64,000 nt of DNA from Sesamum alatum (GCA_034509735.1 JACGWO010000011.1:12247866-12311865); one strand, 5' to 3'; shown: positions 33,536-46,549, numbered from the stretch's first letter. Made by a program: numbers and translations. The notes: generated by a model from the sequence alone, not told the origin.

Positions 33536-36150
33536 TTATACTTGTGACAGATCTAATCCTTTCATCAAAGGATCAGCCACGTTGTCCTTTGTTCCCACAA
33601 AGTCAATACCTATAACTCTGTCCGACACTAATGCCCTTATAGACTTAAGTCTAACTTGGATGTGTCTTTTCGTCTTTTAGTTGTATTTACGACTCTGAAC
33701 CTTTGCTATTGTGGTCTGACTATCACAATATACAACAATAGGTGGAAGAGGCTGGCTTACAATGGAAGTTGTAGTAACAACCCATACAACCATTCTGCCT
33801 CGGTACCAGTCGTATCCAACGCACATAACTCGGCTTCAAAAGTAGACCGGGTTATCAAAGTCTGTTTTGAAGACTTCTAGGAGACTACGCCCCCACCTAA
33901 GGTAAATACATATCCTGAACACTCATTAGTTCCGGAGTTTTTGGCTATCCAGCTAGCATCACTATAACCTTACAAAACAGCAGGGAATCTGCCATAATGA
34001 ATGGACAGTGACACTATGCCCTTAAGGTACCTTAGTACCCTATCCAAAAAGCTCCCCAATGAGTTCTGTCCGGACAACTAGTGTATCTATCTAGCTTCGA
34101 GACAGAAAATGAAATGTCTGGTCTCGTGCCATTTGCCAGATACTGTAAACTCCCAATAATTTGGTAATACCTTACTTGTGCAACAGGTTTACCACTTTCA
34201 TTTTTGAACAAGCCACAGAAGGATCATATGGTGTCTTTGCAATTCTACTGTTCTGATAGTCAAATTTCTCAATTATCTTCTCAACATAGTGAGATGAGAA
34301 ATAGCTATCCCATCAGTTGACCGAATCAACTTGATGCCAAGAATTACATTAGCCTCACCCATATCCTTCATTTCAAACTTATTTTTCAAAAATGACTTGG
34401 TTCCCATAATAATGTCTAAAGAAGATCCTATTAACAGAATATCATCTACATACAGGCATAGAATGATAATTTTATCTCCTTTAACTTTACAGTAAACGCA
34501 CTTGTCATTCTCATTCACGATGAAGCCAAACGCAAGAATAGTTTTATCAAACTTTTCATGCCACTGTTTGGGTGCTTGCTTAAGTCCATAAAGAGACTTA
34601 ACAAATTTACAAACCTTGTGCTCGTTACCATGAGCTACAAATCCCTTAGGCTGGTCCATGTATATCTCTTCCTCTAGTTCACCATACAAGAAGGCTGTTT
34701 TCACATCCATCTGGTGAACCGGAAAATTATACACTGAAGCCAATGCTATAAGCACTCGGATTATAGTCAACCGAGCTACCGGAGAATAGGTATCGAAATA
34801 GTCTATTCCCTTCTTTTGTTTAAAACCCTTAGCCACCAATCTGGCTTTAAACTTATCAATGGTCCCATCAGGTTTCAGTTTCTTCTTAAAGATCCTCTTA
34901 CACCCAATTGTAGTACACCCCGGAGGGAGATCGACTAGCATCCATGTCCCGTTAGAGATAATGGAGTCCATCTCACTTTTGACAGCTTTCTTCCAATGCT
35001 TGACTTCAGAAGAAGCCATAACATCTTTGAAGGTTACAGGCTCATCCTCGATATTGTAAGTGACAAAGTCACTTCCAAAATCCTTGACGATCCTAGCTCT
35101 CTTACTCCGTCTAGGTTCATCTGACTCTTCATGAGTCTGACTAGTACTACTAGGATTAACCCCCACATTTGTCATCTTTTCCACATGTTCAGCAATAGAA
35201 TTGGAGGCAAGTGAATCATCAAGTGAAACACTAGGAGGTATTCCCGTTTTCATGGGAAATACATCTTCCAGGAAAGTAGCATCACGAAATTCGACTATTG
35301 TGTTGACCTCAATGCCTGAAATTTCTGATTTAATAACCAGAAATCTCAGTGCATAACTTGTCTCCACATAGCCCAAGAACACAGCATCAACAGTCTTAGG
35401 GCTCAATTTCTGTCACTTGTGTTCAGGGACCAGTACCTTTGCTAGGCACCCCCACACTCGAAAGTATTTGAGGCTTGGCTTCCTCCCTTTCCATAACTCG
35501 AAATGAGTACTCATATTGTGTTTCAGAGGGACTCTATTCAGAATATGGCAAGCCGTATTCAAAGCCTCTCCCCATAAATACTTAGGTAGCCCATAGGTTA
35601 ACAGAAGACTGTTAATCATATCTTTAAAGGTGCTATTCTTTCGTTCAGCTATTCCATTAGACGAAGGGGAATATGGAGGAGTCTCCTCATGAATTATGCC
35701 AAAATTTTGACAATATTCACTAAACTTACTCGATTCATATTCTCCTCCTCTATCAGACCTTAATCGTTTAAGTTTCTCACCAGTTTGGGAATCTGCTTCA
35801 TTTTTAAACAAAATAAATTTATCTAACGCTTCATCTTTATTAAGCATGAGAAAGACATAACAATATCTACTGCAATCATCTATAAAGGTTATAAAATATC
35901 GCTTGTGGTTCTTAGTCAAAATCCCGTTGAACTCACAAATATCAGTGTGCACTAAATCAAGTATTTCCGAATCCCTTTCAACTAATTGATAGGGTTTCCT
36001 AACTTGTTTAGCTTCTACACAAATTTCACGTTTGTGACCTTGTTCAATTTCAAGACTATGTATTAAATCAAGATTCATCATTCGTTTGATTGAACCCAGA
36101 TTTAAATGACCTAATCTATTATGCCACAAAGAAGTAGATTCGATATTCAA
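33536..36150 (-). pseudogene. Copia pol: integrase, reverse transcriptase, RNase H
   Basis: The GAG-pre-integrase motif LWHNRLGHLN opens the 36150-35413 segment, followed by the integrase core (HTDICEF, FIDDCSRY, SDRGGEYES, SSNGIAERKN). A stop at 35413-35415 lies in the same frame as the next segment. The RT (35406-34273) shows MDVKTAFLYGEL and the catalytic YVDDIL near 34440-34455. RNase H follows in fragments (YSDASWIAK, YCDSQTTIAK near 33730, the tail LMKGLDLSQV) to a stop at 33536-33538. The main damage is in-frame stops plus frame breaks between 34273 and 33990. An intact polyprotein would provide integration and reverse transcription in cytoplasmic particles. Confidence 0.9.
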
Positions 36151-36165
36151 AATAATAGAATCATA

Positions 36166-37470
36166 TTAAGCAATATCATTGCTATCAACTCGAATTTTGA
36201 ATAACCCATTAGACAAATATCCTTTGCCAACAAAAACACCAAAATGTTGAATTATCACTTTATTAAATTTAAAGGATAATTCATATCCCTCACTAACTAT
36301 TACGGAACCACTGATAATGTTTCTCCTAACAGTAGGTACATGGTGAACCCTTTGCAACGACAGAATGCGCCCTGAAGGAAACTTCAAGTCCACGGTTCCT
36401 ATCCCAAGTACTTCAGCAGTATTAGAATTCTCCATGCTTATTGTCCTTCCATTTATGCTTTGATAAGACAGAAAGAGCGATTTATCAGCACAGACGTGCA
36501 CATTTTCTCCTGTGTCAATCAACCAATCAAATGGTTCATAGATAGTAAGGAGTTCGGGTTGTACTGAAACATACCTTTTAGTTGCTCCTGAGGTGCTAGC
36601 ATTGCTAGTTCCTCCCACAACCATGTTGACAACTGCCTGCCCGGACTTGGCCTTTTTATTAGGACAGTCCTTAGTCCAGTGTCCCACCTGCCCACAGTTC
36701 CAGCAGGGTTTGCTTGCTTTTGGTTTCTTGTTTTTAATGACTTTGCCTTTGCCTTTATTGATGGTTTTCGAGTTCGGGTTAACCTTATTCACTTTCTTTT
36801 TCCCGATTACTAAATTGGCCTTTGGCTGATGCTCAATCGGCATCTTGTGGGTCTGGTTCTTGTGCTCTTCCTCAATGCTTATCGTGACCATAAGATCATC
36901 CAGAGATATTCTCCCTTTATGATGCTTGAGTGTCATGCCAAAACTTTCCCAAAACTTGAAAAATTTATCCACTATGGCCATCACCAGAAACTTTTCGGGA
37001 AGCTTCATCTCAGCATCAGACAGAGAATGCTCAAGATTGATAATCTCATGCGTCTGTTCAGTTGCAGACCTTCCCTCGACCATCTGATACCTCATGAACT
37101 TGGAAACAAAATACTTTTCGAGTCCTTGCTCTTCAGTATTATATTTCCTGTCCAACTCATCCCACAGCGATTTTGTAGTGTAAGAATCGGAACAGTAGAC
37201 ATCAAAGAGCGTATTTGACATCGCTGACAAAATAGTTCCTCTGCCTATTTGATCCCACTCGGTCCACTGAGCAATCTCAGCTGTCTTAGGATCGGTTTCA
37301 GTTGGTTCGGGGCAAGTCACCTGAATAACCGACAAAATCTCTTTCATCGTCAACCATATTTTCATTCGTTGTTGCCAACGTTTGAAAAATTAGCCCGAAA
37401 ACTTTTCCGGCATCCCGGATAAGTCGACTTTTGGGGCGATCGGAATAGCGACAGAAATTGCATCGGCCAT
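36166..37470 (-). pseudogene. Copia gag-protease
   Basis: The family-typical start MADAISVAIP is at ATG 37470. A stop at codon 27 (37390-37392) separates it from the long open stretch 37365-36166 (399 codons), which stays in the same frame. That stretch holds the capsid region, a CX2CX4HX4C zinc knuckle (C221, C224, H229, C234, counted from 37365) and the protease motif LIDTG (D284). It ends at TAA 36166-36168, also in frame with integrase downstream. The coding region is therefore one frame broken by point stops rather than by large rearrangements, indicating moderate age. Confidence 0.9.
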
Positions 37471-37618
37471 TTTAATAATTAAGAAGCAGAAAGTAAATCA
37501 CAGATTTTAAAAATCAAAATCCAAATTTTTAAAACCGCAAAACAGACGCTGTTTTCATTCCAACGAAAAAAAAAACCCGATTTTCAAAATCTATAATTTC
37601 TTCAAGATTGTTGGAAAT

Positions 37619-38811
37619 ACACAAGTTGTCAAAGACAATCGTAGTAATCGTTTTGAAATAACAACCAGGTTTTACAAACAGTTTTGAAACCAAAACACAA
37701 GAAATACGTTGGAACCAAATAACACGAAACAGTTAGAAATACTGTTATAGCGATAAAGTAAAACTTACTATGAGAATTGTATCGTAACAATTCTCGGTCC
37801 AATAATATGAAAAAACCGAATCACAGATATAATCTGCTTGCCTTGAAGAAATTATACGTCCCGTACCGAATGTGCACACGGGTAATACGCAACTTCTTCC
37901 AGGATAAGACGGTTTCAGTTCTAACGGTATGCACTTTACCGAAGAACACCTTGAAACAACACTCAATAGCCTTTGGGAAACTGAAGCTCAAAACTCGGAA
38001 AGTACAGGACAAACACTCTCGGAGTTGAGAGAGAAATCTGAGGGAAATAGAGCAAAAGAGAGAGGAATACGTGTTGTTCGTTTTCTTTGTTGGTGTCTGG
38101 TGTTTTCTGTTGAAGTGAGCCCTTGCAGCCTTATATAGGCAAGGCTATCAGCGGTTACAACTTCCGCATTAATTACCATCATTAGTGCAACATTAAACCA
38201 CCATTAAGGCTGACATAAATAGCCATTAATGGCATTTAAAATGGTTTTAAATACAGGTTTAAAAGCCATTCAACGCTATTAAAACCAGGCATTAAAACTA
38301 GCTGAAATCGCCACATAAATACGAGAGTTTCATGTTTGTAATAAATCAGCATTTAATCCAAGTTTAAAATCTGGTATTAAAGCACCATTAAAACGAGTTT
38401 TAAAATAGATTTTAAAACCATTTGATAGTCATAAATGCACCGGGTTTTATCAGATAAATCCAAATATTTTTGCTGCAAAACGATAGATGCTGAGACTGAG
38501 ACATCAGCACCCGCGCCCGCGCTGGAGTCGGGCGGCGGCAGCGCACGTATGGGGCAACCCCATGTTCACTCTAGTGTCCACAACACTTCAAACATATATT
38601 GAACATTGAACTTGATATAAGGAGTAAAACACTCATCCCACATACACCTTTACATCCTTATCAAAGCTCCACACTTTCCCATCATATTGCTATGTAGGAC
38701 AAGTGTAATCCCTTTCTCTCACCATCTAATCTATGGATTCATGTGTAATTGAACCCATATTTTAGAACAATTTGTTGTTACAAATTAACATTATAAATGT
38801 CAATTACAACA
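37619..38811 (-). repeat. 5' LTR of Copia element
   Basis: 1193 bp; slightly shorter than the 3' LTR because of small deletions, for example around 38620. It contains a GCCTATATAA promoter motif (minus strand, 38131-38140) and the GC-rich block at 38504-38570. Confidence 0.93.
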
Positions 38812-39290
38812 GTACTGGCATGTAAGGAGTTGATTGGAGCCAATTATCTAGTTGGGGCGGTTCAAGCACGTAGCGGTCTTTAGTAAAAACTGAGATGTAT
38901 GCATAGTAAATGGCCCAACTTTGTCAACCTCAAGTGTATTTCTTTCTATTATGTTAGTTGATCTCATGCTACGATTTTGCGTTTGTCTGTGGGATGTGAA
39001 CGGAACATCCTCTAGTGGCAATGGATTTTTAGGCCATATCTCGTCCAACTCGTTGATTTGTTGTAATTTGAATAATATTTCGATATATGTCCAAATGCCT
39101 CGCTAATGCTTGACGACGTGCTTCGAGTTGATCGGGTGTAGTTTCACAACTTATTCGAAGGGTTTCCAAGCTAAAGTAAACCGAAAATAGTATAAATGTT
39201 GTAAGTTTAAACGTGTGGAAAACAAAGAATATGTTTAGAATAAAGTATGTTAAGGAGATAACATACCACCATTTGCCACGACGTTTCAAG
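38812..39290 (-). pseudogene. N-terminal side of the split PMD-type ORF
   Basis: The minus-strand frame around 39150-39040 (ETTPDQLEARRQALARHLDI) and degraded pieces down to 38820 continue the ORF whose C-terminus is at 31440-31714. Rejoined across the GTACT duplication, the two make one transcribed unit lying divergent to the transposase at 39597. Several stops. Confidence 0.4.
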
Positions 39291-39359
39291 GCTGCATCAG
39301 TTCACGAGTACACAAACCCATGAACATCTTTTCTATGTAGTTTTCTTTCTGTAATTTTG

Positions 39360-39412
39360 ATATATATATATATATATTGTCTGCAATATATATATATATA
39401 TATATATATATT
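39360..39412. repeat. Two (TA)n microsatellites
   Basis: TA runs at 39360-39378 and 39388-39412, separated by TTGTCTGCAA. They lie between the divergent PMD-type ORF and transposase. Confidence 0.9.
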
Positions 39413-39596
39413 TGTGTGTGCGAAGGTGAAGCTCAACCACTCAATCCACTTGAGCTCATATAATATTCTAATATCTGAAGTAATCAATCCACAGAACTCG
39501 ATAAGATGTAATAATTACATCAGACGCGGTAAACCTTGTAGATATTATTTTGCTAGCTCAATCTCAACAATTGTATATTATTTTTGGTTGCAGATA

Positions 39597-42412
39597 TGTC
39601 GATATCAGCTTCTCGCATGGAAATTTTGATCTCTTTTGGGGGTGAAATATCTCAAGATGATTGGTCAGTTAAGTATGACCCAAATCCCATTAGCATCATG
39701 AGGATAGCACGCCCAACAACATTTTCTCAGTTTTACGCAAGTTGTACCAAAAAATTAATGTTAATAGTAACGAATATTTATTGAAAGTATTCGTTAAGCA
39801 AGTTAGTCAATACATGGGTCTAATAAAAGAAACTCTTGTACAAGTTGTTGATGATGACAACTTAGCAGAATTCCTAAATCCTGATGTGGACACTCTAATC
39901 ATTGAAGTATATGTCGAAACAGAACCAACCATAGCGGTGACCAATTCACAAATGATGAATTAGTAGTGAGGCTAATACATGTCTCTTTTGTCGAACCAAT
40001 GATTTTTATCTTTTAATGACGATATCTTTGTAGGTGTTTCCACTTCATTTTTTGATTTCACACTAGAGGTAGTCACAGTGACACAAGGCCTCGAAAATAT
40101 TGCAATTCAATGCATGTGCGCTACGACCTCATAAAACTATCACGAGTCAGATGAGATTTTTGCTGACGATTATGTTGGAAATGATCCGCAATGTGATAGT
40201 TTTGTGCACTACTCTGATGGAGATTTCGAGCCAGACGAAGTGGAATTTTCAATACCCCTGTGGATCCCGAGCATGATGTTGACTTAAATGTGATGACCAA
40301 GACACTAACCCCACCCAGCTACACAAAGTACGCCATCAACACACCAAACACCAATTCAACAATGTACGCCATCAACTCACTAAACACCATTCCAACCATC
40401 TTCTATTCCAACAGCAGATAATGATCAAATGTTTTATCGTTTTATACCTTTTTTGGAGCGAACATTTCTAGAGATATCGGTGGACTCAGTCGATATCCCA
40501 TCTTTGAAGTACACAAAATTTTATGATACAAATTAAGGCAAGCTCGATGTGGGGATGGTTTTTAAAAATAAAGATCATTTGATGGGAGCTGTGAAAGATT
40601 ACTCAATACAACATGCACGTCGCGAGTATTTTATTTTGGAGAGCACCCTTACCTTATGAAAAGTCGTCTGTAAACATAGCACCTCAGGTACTCCTAAATA
40701 GCTTGGATATATATTTACTTGCTCATATTCATTAATCGAAGTTTTTGGTAAATATAATTTTTTTTTTTGCAGAAATGTGGTGTAGGTGGTACCTCCCAGG
40801 AATATAAACTAAGCTTGGTTGTTGGGTGATCACAAAATATGAAGGTGACCACACATGTGTTATAATGTTTCTCGAGCATTGCAATTTAGATAGAGGTTTG
40901 GTTGCATCCTTATTATTGGGACAAGTTAAACGCGACCCTACTTGTGGAATAAAGAATTTCATGCAAACTGTGAATGACCAATTGAGTTTCGACATATCAT
41001 ATACGAAAGCATGGTATAGTTTGAGGATGACCCCTGAGATTGTCTATGGGACATGGGAGAGTTCTATTCGAAATGTACCCAGTTGCCTTGGCGCACTTCA
41101 GAAATGGAATGATGGAACAATTGTTGAATGGGAGCACAAATCATTCCAGCGCTTATCTGGTACATATGTGATCAAATATGTTTTTTGGGCATTCAAACCA
41201 TGCATCAAAGGGTTCCAATATCGTCACAAAGTCATCTGTGTAGATGGAACCCATTTATACACCAATTGCAAGCACAAAATGTTGATTACAGTTGCGATGG
41301 ATGTGAATCAATAGGAACTTCCCCTTGCATTTGCTATTGTTGACGAAGAATCATACATATCTTGAAAATGGTTTCTTCATATGTTGAGCAAATACATCAC
41401 CAAAGGGATGTTGGGAATGTGTCTTATATCTGACTGACAATTCTGGCACCATGTTCACAATAGAAGACATTCTCGACTTTGTTCCTCCTCTCGGTGTGCA
41501 TAGATATTGCTTGAGGCACATGTGTTCAAACTTCAACGATCAGTTTAAGAACATGCAGTTGAAGGATTTTGCTGAAGAGCAGACTCAGAATATAAAATTA
41601 GAAAATTTATACAATAGAGGAGATCATAAGTATAAAAGTAGAAGCACACCACTACTTGGAGCGAATTGATAAGGAAAAGTGGACAACTTCTTATGACGGC
41701 AGATGACGATGCGGTATTTTGACACCAATATGTTAAAATGCATCAATGGGGTTTCGAAAAGAGCATGCTGCCTTTCTGTGATTGCAATTTGTGGAAGTGA
41801 CTTTTAATCGTTCAGTCCATTATTTTTGTGAGAGGATGACAAAGAGTACTGTATGATGAACAACAATTGACCATGGACAGACTATGTATATATGTTGTTC
41901 CAACATTGGTCCCTAAATCTATCGAGCATGTGATCATGACATTCAATCAAATTGAACAGTCTGCCTCTGTGGTTACAAAACACTATTATGGACAGGGTTT
42001 AACACTCACGTTGAAAATATTACAACGCGGGAGTGTTCATGTGGTAAATGGAATCAGTTTGAAATTCCATGCTCTCATACTCAAAAGGTATGCGCTGCAT
42101 TTAGGCTTAACGTTGCATCAATGGTTAAGCAATATTATGCTTTAATGTCTTATCGAATTACATATTATGATTCTTTCCAACCGATAATGGCGAAAGATAT
42201 TGGATGTTCCAAATTTTCAGCTTACGTCCATAACCCTACTCTTCGTATCTCCACTTGTTCGGGTCGATGGCAAAGTACCCCCATTCCTAATGAGATGGAT
42301 TGGCCACAAGCTCGTGCAAAACAACAAATTCACATTCAGTCACGAGAAAGCCATGGCCCTTCGAGTCAAAGTAATGTCACAAGACAGGGTTGTAGACGGT
42401 AAAATAATGTAA
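39597..42412 (+). pseudogene. Mutator-like (MULE) transposase remnant
   Basis: The N-terminal segment at 39597-39960 is acidic and uncharacterised. The transposase core at 40826-41320 includes CVDGTHLY, where the first catalytic aspartate is expected, and AVDMNQ-like text followed, after an in-frame TAG, by LPLAFAIVDEES. A SWIM zinc finger follows at about 42020-42080 (CSCGKWNQF, then IPCSH). The frame changes several times (41311 stop, 41380-41700), so the protein cannot be made whole. Intact MULE transposases cut and paste elements with 9-bp target duplications. The 9-bp-duplication MITEs in this window need such an enzyme, but no shared terminus was shown. Confidence 0.75.
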
Positions 42413-42429
42413 CTAATACTTGAATACAC

Positions 42430-42940
42430 ATTTTTATGTAATCTTTTTGTTTATTAATTGTTACAAATTAACTATATTTTATTTTATTAATTATATATAT
42501 GAATAATTTTGTATTTAAATTATTACAATTTAAAATAAAAAAAATAAGTATACAATTAAATAAAAACAAACAAATTATTAAAAATTAAAAAATATATATA
42601 ATTAAAAAAGCGAGTCACAACAAGATTAAAAATCGTAATGTGAAGTTTTTGCCCTAAAAAAGATGTTGATGGCAGCTTGTTCACAACTTTGAATCAAAAT
42701 GAATGGAGGGAAAAACTGCACTTGATGAAACTTTAGAGGGAAAAAGACAATAGTGACCAAAATTATTGTAGGAAAGTTGTCTCATTGTTTTAGAATAATT
42801 TAGTTTGGCACAACAGTAGATAGATCAATGATTATGGGTATTTTGTACCCTTTATTTATTTTTAAATCGTAAGTTACAGTAAAATAGTAAATTTACTTTA
42901 AATCCCAACCCAGTTGGGACAGGTGGGATTCTTACCATGA
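42430..42940. other. AT-rich region, end of MULE
   Basis: No gene. GCGAGTCACAAC at 42607-42618 may be the terminal region of the Mutator-like element, mirrored weakly at 31192. The inverted match is short. Confidence 0.3.
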
Positions 42941-42944
42941 ATTT

Positions 42945-43176
42945 ACCCAGCAATCACGGGCGTGATCGATAAATTTCGGGTACTACGAACATAGGGTATT
43001 GTTTAGTTTATAGGATATTTGTATTATTCATTTGAATGCTTTTAATGTTGGTGTTGGAAGATTTAGAGATGTTGTTATACTGTGGACTGAATATTATAAT
43101 AGCAGTTGGTTATTATAGAAACATTATTGTATTTTCAAATTAATAGTCCATCGCTTATTATTAAAAAAAAAATTTC
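42945..43176 (+). mobile_element. SINE, partial
   Basis: A body with TAGGGTATTGTTTAGTTTAT, then TGTATTATTCATTTGAATG and a terminal A run at 43163-43172, after CATCGCTTATTATT. It matches the SINE at 46550-46800. The 5' tRNA-like part is poorly preserved (TTCGGGTACTACG in place of a normal B box). Confidence 0.65.
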
Positions 43177-43179
43177 AAG

Positions 43180-44186
43180 TAAATAGGTGACTAAAGTGGA
43201 TTAGATGGATATTCATCCCAATCTCTACAAGTAAACAAGTCTGTATAAGAAATATGTTAAACATAAGTTTTTGCTTGACCGGAATTCAAATATTAAAATT
43301 GATAAAATTGTTCCTACTTATATGATTAATCTAAACAGTGACTAGAAGGTGTTTCACCAATTTATTTTGGAGTATCTTTATTATGTATGTTATAAAATGC
43401 TTTTGAAAATTACTAAATATAACATTTTATTTTATAAAATAAGTATTTAAAGTATTTAGATAAAATAAAATTATGAAATTTATAAGATATTAATAATAAT
43501 AATTTTTAATTAATATAATACAATTGAAGGAATTTATCAATATTTTAAGTTCAGAACTCCTTATTTTATTTATAGGAATTTAAAAGTTTTTAACACCTTA
43601 TTTATAGGAATTTAAGAGTAAAAACAATGATCGTACAATGAAAGTCTGCTAAGCAATCCTCCAGATTCTATAAACAACTAGAACTTCTACAATGTCCGGT
43701 CTATAACTGGCTAACATGAAAAGTCGAATCTGTTTAAGAACTAGTCTCGTGAACGCCTCTGGTTCCCTTATGGTTTGCTGAAACAATCTCAAATTCTGCT
43801 CTCATCAGTTGTATCTTTTAGTTTTTAGATTTTTTCGATTTGATTTTACTTAAATTCCAATTGGAATCGTTACTAATTTAAGCATCATAGTTATACTGTA
43901 TGCTTTCCAAGTCAATCCCCCAACTTATCTTAGCATCACCAGTTAGATCTTTCAACATGTTATGATGTTGGACTCCACTAAATATCAATATACGTTACGT
44001 CAATTCCAACCATCACATTTTATCTGTCACCTCATTAGTCACATCAATTATCATTGTTATATTTTTATAACTTTAATATAAAAATACATACAAAAATTTT
44101 TTCATCTCTTTACTTTTTAAAAACTCAAAATGAGATATATCAGCCCCAACCCCATCTAAATATGTCATAAAGTTAAGTTTTATTCA
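43180..44186. other. AT-rich intergenic sequence
   Basis: No gene, structural RNA or clear repeat terminus was recognised. Confidence 0.5.
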
Positions 44187-44621
44187 TCTATACTATTATA
44201 AAGGGAAGAGGATTTATAGACTCAAAGTGGTAGTTTTGATACCACTATACCAAATTATTATAATACCAGTGCCCTTCAACTTCCCCATTCATATTGAATT
44301 AACTACTCAATCAAATTTTTTTAAAAAAATTAATTCCATGCAATTAATGTACTCAAAAAAATTAAATTTACTCTCATTTTATTTAAGTTATTGTTGCTTG
44401 AAATAGAAATAACAGATATTGAAAAAAAATTCAATTTTTTATTTAATTTGAGTAAAATATTTATTGATAATTAACGCATTACAAAGTTATCGGATAGTTT
44501 TTATATGTGGGATTGTAAGACAATAAAAAGTTTTAATATACAAGAACAAATTATGAGTTTTAATAAAATAAAAATATTATTAAAAAATATGCGCGCAGGT
44601 ACTGCGTGCCACGGTGTCTAG
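44187..44621 (+). mobile_element. Non-autonomous Helitron, 435 bp
   Basis: Starts TCTATACTATTATAAAG after an A (44186) and ends CTAG (44618-44621) before a T. A hairpin with stem CGCAG/CTGCG and loop GTA (44594-44606) ends about 11 nt before CTAG; outer G-T pairs lengthen the stem. These are the three diagnostic Helitron features: TC start, subterminal hairpin, and CTRR end in an A|T target. No protein. Confidence 0.85.
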
Positions 44622-45264
44622 TTATACTATATATTAGCACCATTTTGGTGTCTCTTCTATTTTTGGTCTGTTCTTTTTGTTTTATATTTATTTAATTTTT
44701 TTATTTAACTTCGCACTCCCTCCATTATCTTTTGATAATTATTTTCTTTTTTAAATTTTCATGCATCTTTTTCTATCACGATTTTTTATAAATTTAATAA
44801 TAACTTATTATTATATATATTTATCAAATAATAAAATTTTATAAATATTTTATTTTAAATAATATTTATAGAAATTGTAGACATACAGGGTGTGCCAGAA
44901 TTAGTACTGTTCATTAATGGGTTTTGGTATTCACTCCTTTAAACAACTGCTGCAAGCCAATATCTATGTGGCCCGAGTAGGTATTCCGTCACATGTTTGT
45001 CGGGCACGGGCCAATCAAATTTATTTTCTTGCATTTGTTTATTTTTTTTTTTAATAATTGGTTTGGTTATCAGAAAATAATTATAGAGGGGACATGCATG
45101 CATTGACACAATTGTTTATAAAAAAATTTCATGATATTTTTATACACTTTATAATTTTTAAAATCTTCTTCAAAAAGGAAACTAGTATAAGAATCAATAA
45201 TTTCATATTTATATACCCCAAAAGAAAAATATAAAAGAAGATTGGTACAGAAATCCAACAATAA
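44622..45264. other. AT-rich intergenic sequence
   Basis: Nothing recognised as a gene. 44880-45010 is slightly less AT-rich, without conserved coding. Confidence 0.5.
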
Positions 45265-45273
45265 TTTCTTATT

Positions 45274-45705
45274 GGGTAAATTACAGGTACCTCTTCTGAA
45301 GTTTGACATAATTATAAATATCCCATCGTTATTTGAAAAATAACAAATTAAATAACCCCCTAAGGTTTGTCACCGTCCAACAAATAACCCATTTTCACCC
45401 ATTTTTATGGGTAAACTGACCAAAATATCCTTATGCAAACTGAATTATTCTTAAATTTTTTTGATTTTTTGGGCTATAATGCTCATCGAGAGGTTTTCTA
45501 AATTTTTTACACAGAGGAAAAATAATGCAATTTGCTTCGGTCGATTTTGCTACAATTTAAACTAAAAATTCAAGGGCAAAATGGTTAATTTCATGCATTT
45601 GGTTAAAAATTATAAACCTCATGGGGTATTTCTAATTTTTCAAATAACGAGGGAGTATTTATAATTATGTCATACATCAGGGGATGTGACTACTATAATT
45701 TACCC
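45274..45705. mobile_element. Mutator-type MITE with 9-bp duplication, copy 1
   Basis: Ends GGGTAAATTACAG and ATAATTTACCC, with inverted similarity extending over most of the element. The flanks are the identical 9-mer TTTCTTATT (45265-45273 and 45706-45714). A 9-bp duplication is characteristic of Mutator-superfamily transposition. Other copies with their own 9-bp duplications are at 48984-49408, 56849-59067 and 61658-63299. Confidence 0.9.
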
Positions 45706-46047
45706 TTTCTTATTTATAAAATCTATCAATTTTGAAAAATCCCGACCACACATTAGACGGGTCCTGCAATTGTTCCCGCTTAATGGATTTTTAAAAACTA
45801 GCAAACAGTAAGATGTTTCAAAACGTATAAAATATGAAAAATATCTGTTAATTTTAAATTTTCTAAGAAGGAGCACACGATTCACAAAATATAAATTGTT
45901 AACATCTTATAAACTTCTTTTAAAAAAAAAAAAGAGGAGTTCATAGCTTATTTTGGAAAATCTTAATAGACCTTTTCAATTTTGATCATATTAGTTATAA
46001 AAAAGTATCATTACCAACATTTACAAGTTTTATAATCTTATTAATTG

Positions 46048-46310
46048 GCGAAAATTAAAAAGATACAGGACCAAAGTGCTACTCTAGAAAGTTAAAGGAG
46101 AAAAATGATGACAGAAATTGACCAATATGAACAAAAGCCCTAATTTTAAATGTCACGTAAGAGGCACATCCATTTTTCCGGCGAGAAGGGTGAACTCCGA
46201 CGAAAAAAGGACTAAAATCATGAAAATTAAAAAGATATAGGACCAAAATACTACCCTAAAAAATTAAAAAATAAAAATGCCAAATAATATAAGTTACGGG
46301 ACCAAAAATA
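46048..46310. repeat. Imperfect direct repeat related to the MITE at 28160
   Basis: The block around AAAAAGATACAGGACCAAAGT (46056 on) recurs at 46224 on with AAAAAGATATAGGACCAAAAT. Both resemble one arm of 28160-28482. Confidence 0.5.
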
Positions 46311-46549
46311 TATTTAAACCTAAATTTAGAATACAACATCTATTCCATAATTTTTCAAATTGTATATAATTAGATATACATGAGGAAAGATTCTGTAATT
46401 GAAACTTTCAAATGATTTCAACATTATGTGAATTTGCGAGTCACTGTAATAATAAAAAAGATTTAAATATATTCATCATAAGTGAGAAATTGCAAATTGC
46501 TGTTAATTAAAAAACTATCCAAAATGAACTGAATAAATTGACCTCTTTA

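Larger units (their letters stand above)
31715..38811 (-). mobile_element. Ty1/copia retrotransposon with both LTRs and GTACT duplication
   Basis: 7097 bp bounded by TGTTGG...ACAACA LTRs (plus-strand view) and flanked by GTACT at 31710-31714 and 38812-38816. The coding strand is minus, so the 5' LTR is the right one. A polypurine tract (TTTATGGGGGAT on the minus strand, 32959-32970) abuts the 3' LTR. No canonical initiator-Met primer site follows the 5' LTR; the sequence there (ATCTTGAAGAAATT) was not recognised. The gag, protease, integrase, RT, RNase H order confirms Copia. Four or more stops make it non-autonomous. Related solo LTRs are at 13281-14536 and 61891-63104. Confidence 0.95.

Noticed and set aside
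31192..42623. Inverted GCGACTCA/TGACTCGC motif as MULE terminal repeats
   Set aside because: The match is only about 8-9 bases with mismatches; too short to define element ends.
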